Counted from the first letter of the stretch, positions 52,831 to 64,000 are shown. The stretch: 64,000 nucleotides of DNA from Diploscapter coronatus (GCA_964036155.1 OZ038422.1:7153201-7217200); one strand, 5' to 3'. Made by a program: numbers and translations. The notes: a model not told the origin generated them from the sequence alone.

Positions 52831-53955
52831 ATGGCTTTCAACATGGATTACGAGAACGTCGCATCTGCCTTCGTCCAGTTCTACTACCAGAAATTCGACG
52901 TGTCTGACGGAATGCAGAGGGCGCAGGGCCTGGCCGATTTGTACGATGCGGAGAACTCCTACATGACCTTCGAGGGCGTACAGGCCAAGGGCAGGGAGGC
53001 CATTCTCGCTAAATTCACTGTAAGCTTTCATGAGTTATTGCCGGAGAAATCACTAATTTCGGTAAATTTCGAAAAGAATTCGATTTTTTGAAAGGAAGAC
53101 GTGGACATTCATTCATTTGGAGATAGTTTCAGGGGAAATAGCGAGAAAAAGTAGAATCACTGCAAAATGCAATGGGTTTCAAGCGAGCAAATATAGATTT
53201 GCCTTTGAACAGCCAAAACCAGTCTTATTCTGTAAGATTTTAAAATTGGATCGGAATTTTCACAAAACCCTAAAAGATGATATGAAGCGTTGGGCAGACT
53301 TGCAAATAAATAATTACAACCGCGGTTGCGGTTGGCAAGTTTTAGAAAAAGCTACGTCTGACGCTGACGAACTTTTCAATTCAAAATTCTCGGAGAAAAT
53401 ATTATCTGAATTTCTTTTCACTCCCCTTGTCAATCACCTGTCAATCGAATGAATTGCCTGATTGTAGGGCCTAACATTCCGCACGATCCAGCGAGCCATC
53501 ACCAAATGCGACTCCCAGCCACTCTACGATGGATCCATCCTCGTCATGGTTCTCGGGCAGTTGAAGGTACGCGTTCTTCGCGAAGAATATGTATTTTTAT
53601 AAGGTTTATGCTGAAGTTCGTCCTCATCAAACCCTTTAAACAGACGATGCTCCTGTGATTTTTTTTTTCGAAAATTGAAACGAATTGAAAAGTGCAAAAA
53701 ATATTCTTTTTTGAAAATTTACTGGTTATCAATGGAAAGATAATCATAACCAAGTATTTGAATTGCACACAAGTTACCATTTGCTGCATTTCAAACTTTC
53801 AAAAAATGCAGAAATTTTTACTTATTTCTTCTTTTGTTTAGACGGACGACGACCCTATCAACCCGTTCAGTCAGATTTTCATCCTGAGGCCGAACACAAC
53901 CGGCTCGTTCTTCATCGGCAACGAGATCTTCCGCCTCGATCTGCACAACAACTGA
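52831..53955 (+). CDS. ran-4: Nuclear transport factor 2 (NTF2)
   Basis: Homodimeric carrier that brings Ran-GDP back into the nucleus by binding FG-nucleoporins. Three exons: 52831-53019, 53468-53566, 53842-53955; 133 residues, the full family length. Visible family features are FVQFYYQKFD near the N-terminus, then the fold-defining stretch ENSYMTFEGVQAKG. Next come QPLYDGSILVMVLGQL, DDDPINPFSQIFILRP and the C-terminal FRLDLHNN. The wording is closer to the nematode RAN-4 protein as I recall it than to vertebrate NTF2 (for example DGMQRAQGLADLYD), and this is the main evidence for a nematode source. The start is the first ATG after an acceptor-like aaattgcag, three bases upstream. It heads the plus-strand gene cluster. 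Confidence 0.95.
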
Positions 53956-54463
53956 GCTATCCTTTGCATTGCACCAGACAGACTGCAGTCAGGCAGCATT
54001 TCCTGTAGCAAATCGTCTCTTTCATCACACTCAATTCACTGTCAAAAGCCCAATTCATTCAACTCCAATTCAAATTAATTTTGCCAAATGATAGAGCTCT
54101 TCAACTCCCCCACATTTGCCTAGGATCCAGTGTTCATCTTCTTATTTTATATGGGTGTTTCATCTATTTCGATTATCCTTTTTCGTTGTCTCATTACCGG
54201 TTTATTTCCGCTGAGTGCCCTCTCGGATTCTCATTCATTCTCAATCCTTTTCTTACTCCTCCAAACATTATATGAAAGGCTACATTCTCGTGTGCTTTGA
54301 GATATGTTTTTTCTTCGTTTCGTTTAGTCTTTTTATAAATTTTACGTTTTAGTAGTCTTCATATTTCTTTGAAATGGTACTGTAGAAATCAGTATGCGAT
54401 ATCTGTCGAAACTATTTCTTTTCTTCTAAAAATCTGAGGTTTCAGAGAGAGAGAGAGGAAAGA
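53956..54463. other. Intergenic spacer NTF2-TMEM208
   Basis: 508 bases of T-rich sequence holding the NTF2 3' UTR. It ends in ggtttcag at 54439-54446, an acceptor-like site 17 bases before the TMEM208 start. No gene. Confidence 0.5.
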
Positions 54464-55979
54464 ATGGGCAAAGAAGCGACAAAAGGCCAAAAGCAGATTC
54501 ACGAACAGAACAAGGAGACCATCAAGTTCTATGGGCTCGCTGCTGGAGTGTCGGCGGTAAGATTTTAGTCTTATGAAATCAGTGAGGTTTGATCGAAAAC
54601 ATCGGACACGCAGACTTTACCGCGATAAAAACGCTTTTTGCGAAAATAGTATGGGGATGGGAAAATCCATCTTTTTCTCGCCTCGATAGGTTGTTTTGAA
54701 CATGCTGGCTTTTAAACGAAGATATCGTAGGGATCAATAAATTTCTGGAAATTATTCTTTCTTGTTCAAAGAGGAGAAATACATACTGATCGTACATAAT
54801 TATTTACGGATAAATTGAGATAGATAGTCAAATCCGGCATTTTCTGATCGTGCTTCTGGTTAGTTTTTAGTTGTAAGATTCAAATGAGTTCGCCAACTTC
54901 TTACTGATCAATTCAACAGTAAGCAATATGTTTTCGTTGATTTTCTATGAAAGAAATTCGCATTGGATCTTGATTTCATCAAAATCAACACTCTATCTCC
55001 TTATCTTTCATAACAGTGAGTCTTTCAGCTGCTGTATCTGCTGTCCACCCAGTTCCTGTCTAATTTCACCACTTCTGCCTATGTCTGCTTTGGAGTTTCC
55101 GCCTTCATTCAACTCTTTACGCTGCTTTTCATGAAGAAAATCAGCTGTAAGTTTGAAATTTTCATTTATTTACGAAAGTCGGAATTCCAGCAGCCCATTT
55201 CGACGAGCGTGGCAACGTTGCGGATGCAGGCGGCGACTTGAATGACCCTTCTGCTCTGGGGGAGTATTGTAAGGACGCCATCATTCTCACTGTCATTACA
55301 CAGGTTTGTATTATTGTCGGAAGGAAATGAACGGCAGTCTCTTCCTTTTTGATTCCAATGCGAATATTGCCTAGAGAACCAAAAAGAAAAGAGAATAGGA
55401 GGGGTTAAAGAAAGAGCTGCCTGGAAAGAGGAAAAGAGTGCGTCATCCTTCTCTCTCCGCTTTTCCTTTTTCACGGGGTGAGAATTCCCCTTGTCTGACT
55501 ATTACAATAAAATAGTTATCAAATTTGTCTGAACTCATTCAGATAGTAGCTCTCTACACGAATTACGGATTCCTGATTCTGCTCGCATTTCCTCTCGCAA
55601 TTGGATGGAAGGTATGTTTTCTTTGCACTTTAAATTCTCTTTTATTAGAAGAAGATCTCCACTTCATCTCATTTCTTCAGCATATCCAAAATTGGTGAAA
55701 GAGTTCTTGAGAGAAATAGGGGAAGGAACCCACATAGGAAAACTGATTTATTCACAATTTTTTATGTCGTGCTTATGATCGAGGAGTTCATAGTAGAGAA
55801 GGAGTTGTATATTTGACTGAAATTCCATTGTATTTTTCATGAAATCTGCTGACTTTCAGGTGATAACGAGCTTCATCATCCCGTGGATATTCGCAGAGCC
55901 AACCGAGTCTGCAATCGATCCGAAGAAGCAGAGAAGGAACGACCACAAAAGGGAGAAGATCGTTTATCAGAGACGATAA
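54464..55979 (+). CDS. TMEM208: TMEM208 / SND2 family ER membrane protein
   Basis: Small ER multi-spanning protein; homologues act in SRP-independent targeting of proteins to the ER and in ER stress/autophagy control. Five exons: 54464-54556, 55029-55146, 55191-55303, 55543-55611, 55860-55979; 170 residues (human 173). The N-terminus GQKQIHEQNKETIKFY matches the family's KGKKQIxEENxETLKFY. Two hydrophobic segments follow (about 23-46 and 49-66), then a short polar loop with GGDLNDPSALGEYCKD. Another hydrophobic hairpin (about 96-130) and a Lys/Arg-rich tail (PKKQRRNDHKREK) complete it. It starts 17 bases after an acceptor-like tttcag and ends about 400 bases before SMPD4, as expected for an internal operon gene. 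Confidence 0.92.
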
Positions 55980-56191
55980 AAACCAGACAAAACAAGGGCA
56001 GGGAATATTTCAGTACTTTTACTTGATTAGATTTTTTTGCACTTCATTGCTTCTGCCAAATATGACTTTACTTGAAAGAATGGAGATTCCATTCCTGAGT
56101 TTCCCACTCAAACTGACTACATAAATTATGGTCGTTGCGTTGTGATTTGAATAACTTATTGATTTTTATGGATTTTCTTTTTGAAAAAAAT

Positions 56192-56197
56192 AATAAA
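56192..56197 (+). terminator. Polyadenylation signal of TMEM208
   Basis: AATAAA about 210 bases after the TMEM208 stop and about 100 bases before the acceptor-like ttattgcag upstream of SMPD4. Confidence 0.55.
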
Positions 56198-56380
56198 ATT
56201 TTAAGAATCACTTTTATTTTTGATTGATCACATTGAATCGTTATTTAACGATTTGTGTATACTTTCATTTGAATTTTATTTTTATTTATTGCAGCTTATT
56301 GAAAAAGAATTTTTCTTTTCAAGAGAGCACTCATTTTGGCAGTTCATCCATTCCGCTTTCAAAGTGGGCGAATTTACCAA

Positions 56381-59300
56381 ATGAATTGTCCTAGGAATGT
56401 GTTTTTTCAAGAAGCCGCTATTGTTGTTTTGCAGATAGATCTGGACGAATTCATCGATTGTCCGGCCGAGAGCCGGTTTGCAGAGGGCGGTTTCTCCGCC
56501 TCTGCCTCGGGCTCGAGCTATCCCCCCTCTACCAACGATAACTTCCTCTATCAGCAACCTGTGCACAATGCAGAGGACGAGAGAATCTACGAAATCACCA
56601 AGCAGATCAATGCCTACTCCACTCCACAGGCAACTCCACAATATGCAAGGATGATTCTCCAGGTAATTTTAGTTTCTGACACAATTAGGAAAAATACCAG
56701 CCAAGATCAGATTTGCTCGCTATTCAAAGTTTTTGCTCTGAACAATGCCAAACGAAGATCTGGAACCTTACTTTTAATTTTTAGCTACTCTTATTTTGAA
56801 ATTTAGGAATCCTGAGTTAAAATTGTCTATTATGATTGAATTTTCGTCCAATCAAAGTTTTCCGCAATAAAATGTACAATTTCCAGAAGCTGTTCGTGGA
56901 CCCTTCAGTGGATCTGTGCTCCATTCTGCCTCTGAATCGTCACCCCTCCCCCACGGACTATTCCACCTACGAGTCCGTGCTGCGTCTCATCGACGCATCC
57001 TCTCCTTTCTTCGATGCCATTTTCGATTCCGGGCCTGAGCTCTACATGGAGTTGTGGCATGCCATTCGGACACAGGTTGACAGGACTACAGTGGTTAGTT
57101 TGTCTGAAAATAGGATCTTCTAGAACTTGTTATTCGGTAAATGGACGAATATCGGTGAAAACTTCCTATTGAATTGAAGGCATTTGGAAACTTTGAAAAT
57201 TGCTGAATTCGAACTCGTATTGTTCTAAAAGCTAAACTCAACCACATTAGAAGGTTGATTTCGAGGTGTATAGAAAGTTTCATTAAAATCGTATCTTTAC
57301 ACTTTAAAATGTAAAAAAAAATTCTTATACTACTAACATTTTCAGCAAATGAAGTATGCAGTGGAGTCAGTGTTGATGCAGGCAGTGGCGACGTACGTTC
57401 TGCGAATGCTGCCCACAGAAAACCTGCCATCGAGCTCTCTCCCATACCATCAGCAGGGTCCTTCCTCCACCCTCACGGAGTCTCGTCTCACAACTCCACT
57501 CAGACTCATTCTACCTACTTCTCCATATTTGAATCGGGTCAATTATGGTAGGCATATTTTGGGCAAGATCATGAACATTCAATGCTGGAAATTATTATCG
57601 ATACGTTGAAAATAAGTGAAGTTTATGCGATACTGCAAAGTCTAAATTTGTAGAATTTCTCTTCTGGGAATGGATGAAGCAAACAATTGATAATGATACT
57701 AGATAGATTTATTCATGAATCTTTTCGGTATTGTTTAGACTCATTTCTTCTTAAAAAATTTGGTAAATTAAAAAATACATGAGCCTGGAAGGTTTCTATT
57801 TCCTCAGAAAAAAAAGAATAACATTTGCAGAGAATTCCCCATCAGCTGTATCGCATTCACACAGCCCCAATTCGTATGCCGGTCATCCGAAGGCAGTCAC
57901 CATGTTCTGTCGACTCGTCACTATCGTCTGCTGGACAAAACAATTCCCTTCTCTCGTCAGACTACAGCTACTCAGGTAACAATTAGAAAAAAAAACACTA
58001 TTGGATACAGCAATGTTACTGTACTTTCAGTGTCATACTTTTCATGTTTATTGCGTTTTACGATAGAAGTAATATTTCTAGGAATGAACTCCAATTTTGG
58101 ACTATTCACTTGATTTACAATCAAGACTTGTGAAGACTTATTCTTCTATTTCAGATATTGTCTAAAGCAATTCCACGTCTACTGTCTGTACGATGCAAAC
58201 GATAAGGAGCAAATGAGCGCTAAGGTTAGGAACTCAAAACGGTCCACCAATTGTCAGCCATTCCTTTTAGGCAGAACTCCATCTTCACGCCCCGTTCATG
58301 GAATCGCTGTATTCCTTCCTGAAGATTGCACTTGAACAGTCGCCTTCATATCCAGTTCTCTTCTACATCGCTCGTGAGTTTGTTTCGCATATTTGTGAGA
58401 CATGATTAGGTAGTTTAGTCTTCAGTATTTTCTTTAGAAATTCGGATTCTAATTCTCGATCATAGACACTTTACTTCAGTTTAGAATTTTTCAATGCCGA
58501 GTCTCAAATATCCTCTTTACTCTTTCTAGATTTTTCAAATGATAAACTCTAACAATGGGCAACTTTTCAGAATGCTGGGCAACCTACTGCAGACCGTGGC
58601 GCTACTCGGACCGTGCAGATGCAATGAACGACTTGCTCTGGACGCAGTTCGCACAGCTTAATGAGGCCTTCTACAGAGTCCTGCTCGGCAAAATTCATAA
58701 GAAGTGCGACTTGTAGCCTTGAATCAAAATGATGTCCTCTTCCTTTAGATTGGTGACATTCCGAATCGACAATGAATCCATCAAGTCGTATCGACTCGTG
58801 GCCGAATTCTGTTGGAAGTCACCCATGTGCGACATTCTCAGGTAGACGATTTTGAATTTCGTATATTAGCCGTTTGGAAGAGCACATAATGAATGAAACC
58901 GCTTCTAGCAGGAAATAAATTATCAAATCAAAGCATCTTCCATGATCTCTAAAATCCCATTTCAAACAATTTTCTTCAGGAATTTGAATTTGGACGTGGT
59001 CAATTCGACAAAGCCAGTCCTCTCTGCTGTGTTCGAATGCAACATCAAACTAGAGCAGAGAATTGCCGAGGAGAAAAACAAGGTACATTTGGAATTTATC
59101 AATAATAAAATCGTGCTTGCCGCGAAAAAAAAACTGAAAACTGATTTTGTTATCGAAGTTTATTTTCGTATCGTCTGATAAATTCATACCGACTTGATAG
59201 AATCTCTGCCTCAATCAGTATTAATCGTAGTTTTCTTTGTAAATCTCAATGAATATGACTGAAAATTCTGAAGAGCACAAGCATCTGGGCGAAAGTCGCC

Positions 59301-60687
59301 TCTCTGTCAGAGACGAGCACTCATCCAGAGACGGAGCTGCTGAAGGCGACGGGGCACTTGTTGGCAGAGGCAGATCATAGCATCGGCACTTCGTTTGTCG
59401 AGGAGAAGAGGAAGGCCATGCACGAGGATAAAAGACCACTTTCCCCACTGTGAGTCGTTTTTTATTCTTTCTTTCAATCAATAATTGCGAAAGTGAGCGT
59501 TATTTCGAAAGAAAACTTCGGAAGGAGGGATTTTCTCTTCTTTCAAAACTATCCTATGCTTTCTGAATTTAGCAGTATGCAGTACATGAAACTATCGATA
59601 ACGAAAATCCCTATTAAACCAATCCAGAGAAATTTCCAGTTCTAAAATAAAATGATCAAAGATATTATTCTTCAGGGACGGGACAATAAATTCCACTCTT
59701 TGGACGGATACGTTTGAAACACCGAAGCGGGGCTATCTGCCTGATCATGTCACTGATCCAATCACTGGTTAGATTTCTCTGCTACTTTCAATTTAACTCC
59801 AACCTTCAGGTATAATGAGTTTGACTCCTCTTGGCAGAGAACAGGTTCTGTCTGGTGAAAGGTTCATTTTTGTTCCTTCTAATAACGCTTCTTGAATCGT
59901 TTTTAGATCGTTCGACTTCTCTGTATGCAGTCAAGTTCTGCCTCGCTCATTCTTCCCTCCTGCACCTTATGAATTTGGGCCTTTGGGTAAGTAATTTAAA
60001 ATAAAATCGTCTTTTTCGGCAAGGTTAATTTCATCGGTAAAACTAGGGAAGATATTATATGGATTTAGCATTTTCTCGATTTTCTAAAATCTACGAAAAA
60101 GCTAATGCTGAATTTTTTCGCAATGAAAACAAATTTACTTCAGCCCGTCTTCTGGATGCATTGTCTGCCAGAATTTCATCTTTGGGAATAGTGCAGCTCC
60201 TGGCTGACTCGTACTCCTCCCAATCAACCATGGGTAGATTGTCGCGAGTTCTGATGGACCCTCCCATTCCCGATCCGGCTCGAGTCCAATCGCCCTACTT
60301 CCGGCCCTATCTCCAGAGATATCCGCCAAGACTGCGGCTCAGGGCGAGTTTTCAATGTTCACAAGTTTTTCTTTTGAAAATTTTCACTGAAGCAAAAAGT
60401 AAAATCACGCCATTGGAATAGTAATTAAACATATTTTTGTCATTTCTTGTGCTCTTCTACTTTTGAAGATGTTCAGATTGAAATATTTTGATGATAAGAT
60501 TCACGAGTCACTTGTCTAAGAAAAAAAATTTTTAATGCAAGTTTTTCAGCTCTTCTCCCGCTATTCAGTCCTGCTGTTGATCTTCTTGCTTCTGTCAGCA
60601 TCCCGATTCGGTTGGACGGCCGTTCTCGCCATTCTCGGAGTCCTCTCCCTTCTTATTCTCTTCATTCAACTCCTTTCTTCTCTATAA
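56381..60687 (+). CDS. SMPD4: Neutral sphingomyelinase 3 family protein (SMPD4)
   Basis: Membrane-anchored protein of the ER and nuclear envelope, linked to sphingomyelin hydrolysis and nuclear pore insertion. Exons: 56381-56662, 56887-57093, 57346-57547, 57831-57975, 58155-58224, 58271-58373, 58571-58703, 58749-58841, 58980-59082, 59274-59449, 59676-59767, 59810-59861, 59907-59986, 60144-60343, 60550-60687; about 691 residues (human roughly 830-870). Family landmarks are VATYVLRMLPTEN, ECWATYCRPWRYSDRAD (human ...LQPWRY), LVTFRIDNESIKSYRLV, SLTPLGREQVLSG and a C-terminal transmembrane anchor (SVLLLIFLLLSASRFGWTAV). The N-terminal third is shorter than in vertebrates. The start is uncertain: ATG 56381 is the first in frame, but translation could also begin elsewhere if tttgcag at 56428-56434 is a real acceptor. 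One intron (60344-60549) has a GC donor. Confidence 0.85.
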
Positions 60688-60859
60688 TTCCTCTTCTTTT
60701 CTAAATTAGACAATCATCGATTTCGTGTTCACTTCATGTAAATCTCCTAGTTACAGGTGCTCTTCTCCCTTTATTCCCATTTTTATGCCAATGATGATGT
60801 CGTTTTTTCTATCTTGTTCTCTATTTATTTATTTTCACTTGTTTCTTGTTGTTTTAGGT

Positions 60860-60865
60860 AATAAA
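60860..60865 (+). terminator. Polyadenylation signal of SMPD4
   Basis: AATAAA 173 bases after the SMPD4 stop and about 120 bases before the acceptor-like aacttgcag of the next gene: the arrangement seen between cistrons of nematode operons. Confidence 0.5.
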
Positions 60866-60990
60866 CGTTTGATTAAATATCCTTTAGGATTTAGGATTTT
60901 CAGAAAGATGTTTCCGATACATGACGCTCAATGCGTCTATCTTATCGTATTTTCTTTCTATCATAATCTTTTTCAACTTGCAGACCCAGA

Positions 60991-63900
60991 ATGACCCGAG
61001 AAGAGATAGAACGAGAGCGAAAAGTCTACGAATGCGAGACCCTTTGGAATATGAGAAGGCAGTTCTTGGAGAAGCATTGGGATGATATGCCCAGGTTAGT
61101 AGTAGTGGTTTTATATTTGAAGAAAAGTTATCTATTCTCGACAATATTCCACACAGAATAATTCCTGCAAAATTTCGACTCGTACGTTAGAAATTACATA
61201 TTTTCGATTTTGATCTGGTTGGCAGAAATGATCAATGGAAATGCTTGAATGCTTTGCAACACTTTTTCAAGCTTCTTATTCTAGAGACCAGTTGATCTGC
61301 GACTCGAATCTGTTCGTGAACATATACATCATGGGCTGTGAATACTCCCCTCACGTGATGGAGCGAATTTTCGAAATGTCCAGAGGAATCATAAATATGG
61401 TATGCTAGAACGTTGGAATATAGCTGCAAAAATTTGAAATTTAATTAAACTCACATTTTCTTCAGCTAGTTATTGTTGTGTGTTGAAGTCAAACTCGAGA
61501 GTTTAGTTGGAATTAAATTTTTTGGTCTTCGGTATGGTTTACCAAATCTAGGATTAGAGAGTGCAGAGAAAATGACAATAATAGAGGGTGAATTATGAAG
61601 AAAACGGTTTTTCATCGTCCACATTCATTCCTGACTTACTGTACTCGTCAAACGAATGTACTTTCAGTCGAGCAAGCAGAGGAAGCTGGCGAAGGCCTCG
61701 AGACGACACACGGTCAAGTCGAAACTGCCCACGATTGCGCCCGAGGCGAGTGATTCGAAACAGAGCGAACCGAGTTCTGCAGACATCCAGATGGAGGCAG
61801 CTGGCTCGTCCAACTACTCGGACCAAGTCAGGTAATACACACACACACACACACACAATTCTCAAATGTCTACTCGATTCACTCGTTTGAGTTCGCTAAG
61901 TTCTTCCTTTATTTCCTTCAGTTATTTCATACCTCTATTCGAATCATTGATACTCGATTTTGCATTAGAATTTCTCTAACTTCAAATATTAAATTCGAAA
62001 AATTTAACTCGATCACGCTTGTTCTCAGAAGTTCAAATGAAACTTTAATTCCCATAACTTGAGCTGTGAATAAAATAAAATGTTTAATAATCAAGTTGTT
62101 AGATTTTGAGGAGTTAACATGACAGATAGAATTACGAATTACAGGCTAATCATGAGACGTGAATTTAATCTCCTAACTGGACTTTAGAAGGTTCAGAATT
62201 GAATTGCGATTGCAGACCAGCCATTAGCCAAGACCAGGGGAATCAGATCGGGCAGCAAGTTATCTACAAGACTGCAGATACACAAGGTCAATCCACTGTA
62301 CCGCAAGTCAAAAGCAGCGACAGGGCTGCAAGCGAGCAGTTCGAGGAGAGACTCAGGGACATGAAAGTCATTCTTTTGGAGGTGACATTTTCACTTTTAA
62401 CTCCGATAGAGACAGCGAACACTTTCTTATCAAAAATAATTTGCGACTTCTTTCAAAAAGTAAAAGCAATGTTGCTAAAGGCTGGATATTTGTTCCACAG
62501 CATTCTTCGATTTCCTATTTTTCATTGATAATTGGTTGTTCATTAGGGGAGCATTTTTAAATTTCATTCTTAAAATCACTACTAGGTGAATCTCAGAATA
62601 ATTTTTTTCATTTCAGGCAGATTTTGAGGCGAGTTCCACGGAGATGCTGAATTTTGCGACCCAGCGCGGGAAGATGCGCTACGACGCGAGGCCCAATGCG
62701 CTCGGCGATTTCGAGGTTCAAATCAACGGACACACCATCTTTAGACAAAGGTAAGAAATTCCTAACATTATCACCCATTTCAAAAATTATAAATAGGTAG
62801 TGATTTCAGTCCTTTTTATCGAGATGTAATATGTAACGGGAAGGAAGATGTTTTGAAAAGGGATGATAAAATTCGCTGTTTTTTTCTTACTCTTTTCCAA
62901 GATTGTCAAATCCTACTATTTTTCAGATTCCCAGATGACTGCAAGGATGCCCAAGCGAATGCAGTGAATGCCCTGGTTGAGTCCTTCCTCAATGCAGATT
63001 CTCCACGAGTCAAGGGCAGGGAGATTTGGTTCGAAGACGACGACCCTTCTGTCTGTTATCTCAGGTTGACAATTCATTCTATTCATTCAAAAATACGTTT
63101 CTAAGAAAGATTGGGCTTGAAGCTTTTTGTGATTACTAGTCTGATGTGAGAATAAGGTAAAACTTTGCTGATTATTTTTTAAAAAAAAATTCGAGAAAAA
63201 TAACTTTATGATCAATTACTCTTGATTTGTTTACTCTTCGAAATCTTCATACAGCTTATGATGCCAAAATCTTTGTTTTCAGATCCATTGAGCGTTCTCT
63301 CACGAAATCTCGCAAATTCATGCACAACGTTCAGGACTTCAAAGGTATCTGCATTTTAGTTGAAATTCTGTGGAAAAATCGTCATACTTTAGATCTCACT
63401 GATGCCTTGGAAAATGTCAATCTCGCCCTGGAAAAAAGCATCAAGCACTTGAAGGTAGATGTTTACTCCGAAAACGTTGCTCCTCGACTAATTTTACACT
63501 TGCGAATATTGCCGTATCAAAGCATTTTTCATAAGCAGCATGATAATGAAAAGTGAACAAATATTGTCTGAAAGAAGAAGCAGATTTCTGATTCATTATT
63601 CAATTTTCAGGGCTGGTCTCAGGAACTCGAGTTGCGTACAGGTGGGCTGATTTTGGTAAAGCGGGTTCTGTCGAAAGGAGAGTGCGTGGCGGTAAGTATT
63701 CTAATATATTTGTTTTGAAACCAAGAAATCAGCAATTGAACAATGCTTCAATGTTTCAAATCCTTAGCAGTTTTGGCATTTTGTGCCTGATATATGAAAC
63801 ATTAGAGACTTACAAAATGACGGACTGACGAACTTTATTGTTTGGGATATAAAAGATAGCATCGAGTAAAGCAAATAGTGTAAGAAAAGAAGTTGTCAGT

Positions 63901-64000
63901 CAGTCAGTCAGTCCTTCAAGTATTAGTTAGCCGAAGCATTATGATTATCCCTTCGAAATATTTCCTGTAGAAGAAAGATGCCAAAAAGTCTCCCAGTGCT
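60991..64000 (+). CDS. XTBD (XRN2-binding) protein with dsRBD-like segment; 3' end outside window
   Basis: Exons: 60991-61094, 61285-61399, 61668-61831, 62216-62381, 62617-62750, 62927-63064, 63283-63344, 63393-63454, 63611-63691, 63971-64000 (continues). All phases agree, with about 350 residues visible. Residues 1-73 form an XTBD domain: YECETLWNMRRQFLEKHWDD, then LFVNIYIMGCEYSPHVMERI and FEMSRGI, matching the pattern of CDKN2AIP, CDKN2AIPNL, NKRF and nematode PAXT-1. These tether and stabilise the nuclear 5'-3' exonuclease XRN2. A Lys/Arg-rich linker and a Gln/Ser-rich stretch follow. Then comes a segment (MRYDARPNALGDFEVQINGH, QRFPDDCKDAQANAVNAL) with the strand-strand-helix wording of the degenerate dsRBDs of NKRF. 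The ATG is seven bases after ttgcag and 304 bases from the SMPD4 stop. Confidence 0.85.
61837..61857 (+). repeat. (AC)n microsatellite at a splice donor
   Basis: About ten AC units beginning five bases after the donor GT (61832-61833) of intron 3 of the XTBD gene. Confidence 0.85.
63895..63913 (+). repeat. (GTCA)n short tandem repeat
   Basis: Nearly five copies of the tetramer in the ninth intron of the XTBD gene. Confidence 0.8.

Overview
The window looks like a piece of a nematode nuclear genome. It is AT-rich, with intron-split genes and exons clearly richer in G+C than the introns. Introns follow GT...AG with short T-rich acceptors (tttcag, ttgcag, tttag). The NTF2 protein has the length and wording I recall for nematode RAN-4 (133 residues, ending RLDLHNN). 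Most start codons lie 0-40 bases after a splice-acceptor-like sequence, as expected for spliced-leader trans-splicing. The clade within nematodes is uncertain. All family assignments are from motif recognition by eye; no search was run.

Left end, 1-6.8 kb: a possible last exon of a plus-strand gene (340-456). Two small divergent TATA-driven secreted-protein genes follow (minus 1965-2923, plus 3833-4333). Then come a doubtful small gene or pseudogene (4774-5376) and a short TATA-plus-open-frame island near 5.7 kb.

Minus-strand block, 6.9-49.2 kb: a 16-exon lysosomal-type beta-glucuronidase (6869-13802), a 9-exon serine racemase (19674-22404), a 20-exon p90 ribosomal S6 kinase with both kinase domains (23816-41038) and a 10-exon divergent receptor-type Smad (45153-49159). 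The gaps (13.8-19.7, 41.0-45.2 and 49.2-52.8 kb) hold no gene I can support. They contain purine-rich tracts and one clear miniature inverted-repeat transposon (43731-43882).

Plus-strand block, 52.8-64 kb: NTF2, TMEM208, SMPD4 (neutral sphingomyelinase 3 family) and an XRN2-binding (XTBD) protein with a dsRBD-like segment, running off the right edge. The spacing is 300-510 bp. TMEM208 and SMPD4 have AATAAA signals after their stops, and the starts of TMEM208 and the XTBD gene are preceded by acceptor-like sequences, so this is a good candidate for a trans-spliced operon. Its products are housekeeping: nuclear import of Ran, ER membrane protein handling, ER/nuclear-envelope sphingolipid metabolism and RNA turnover.

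Most worth a second look: loss of a 3' splice-site AG in one of two tandemly duplicated exons; a Smad whose MH1 domain keeps the zinc ligands but lacks the DNA-reading hairpin; three predicted GC-AG introns, two of them consecutive in the S6 kinase; the candidate operon; the Harbinger-like MITE; and a fold-back element whose loop resembles a tRNA promoter box.
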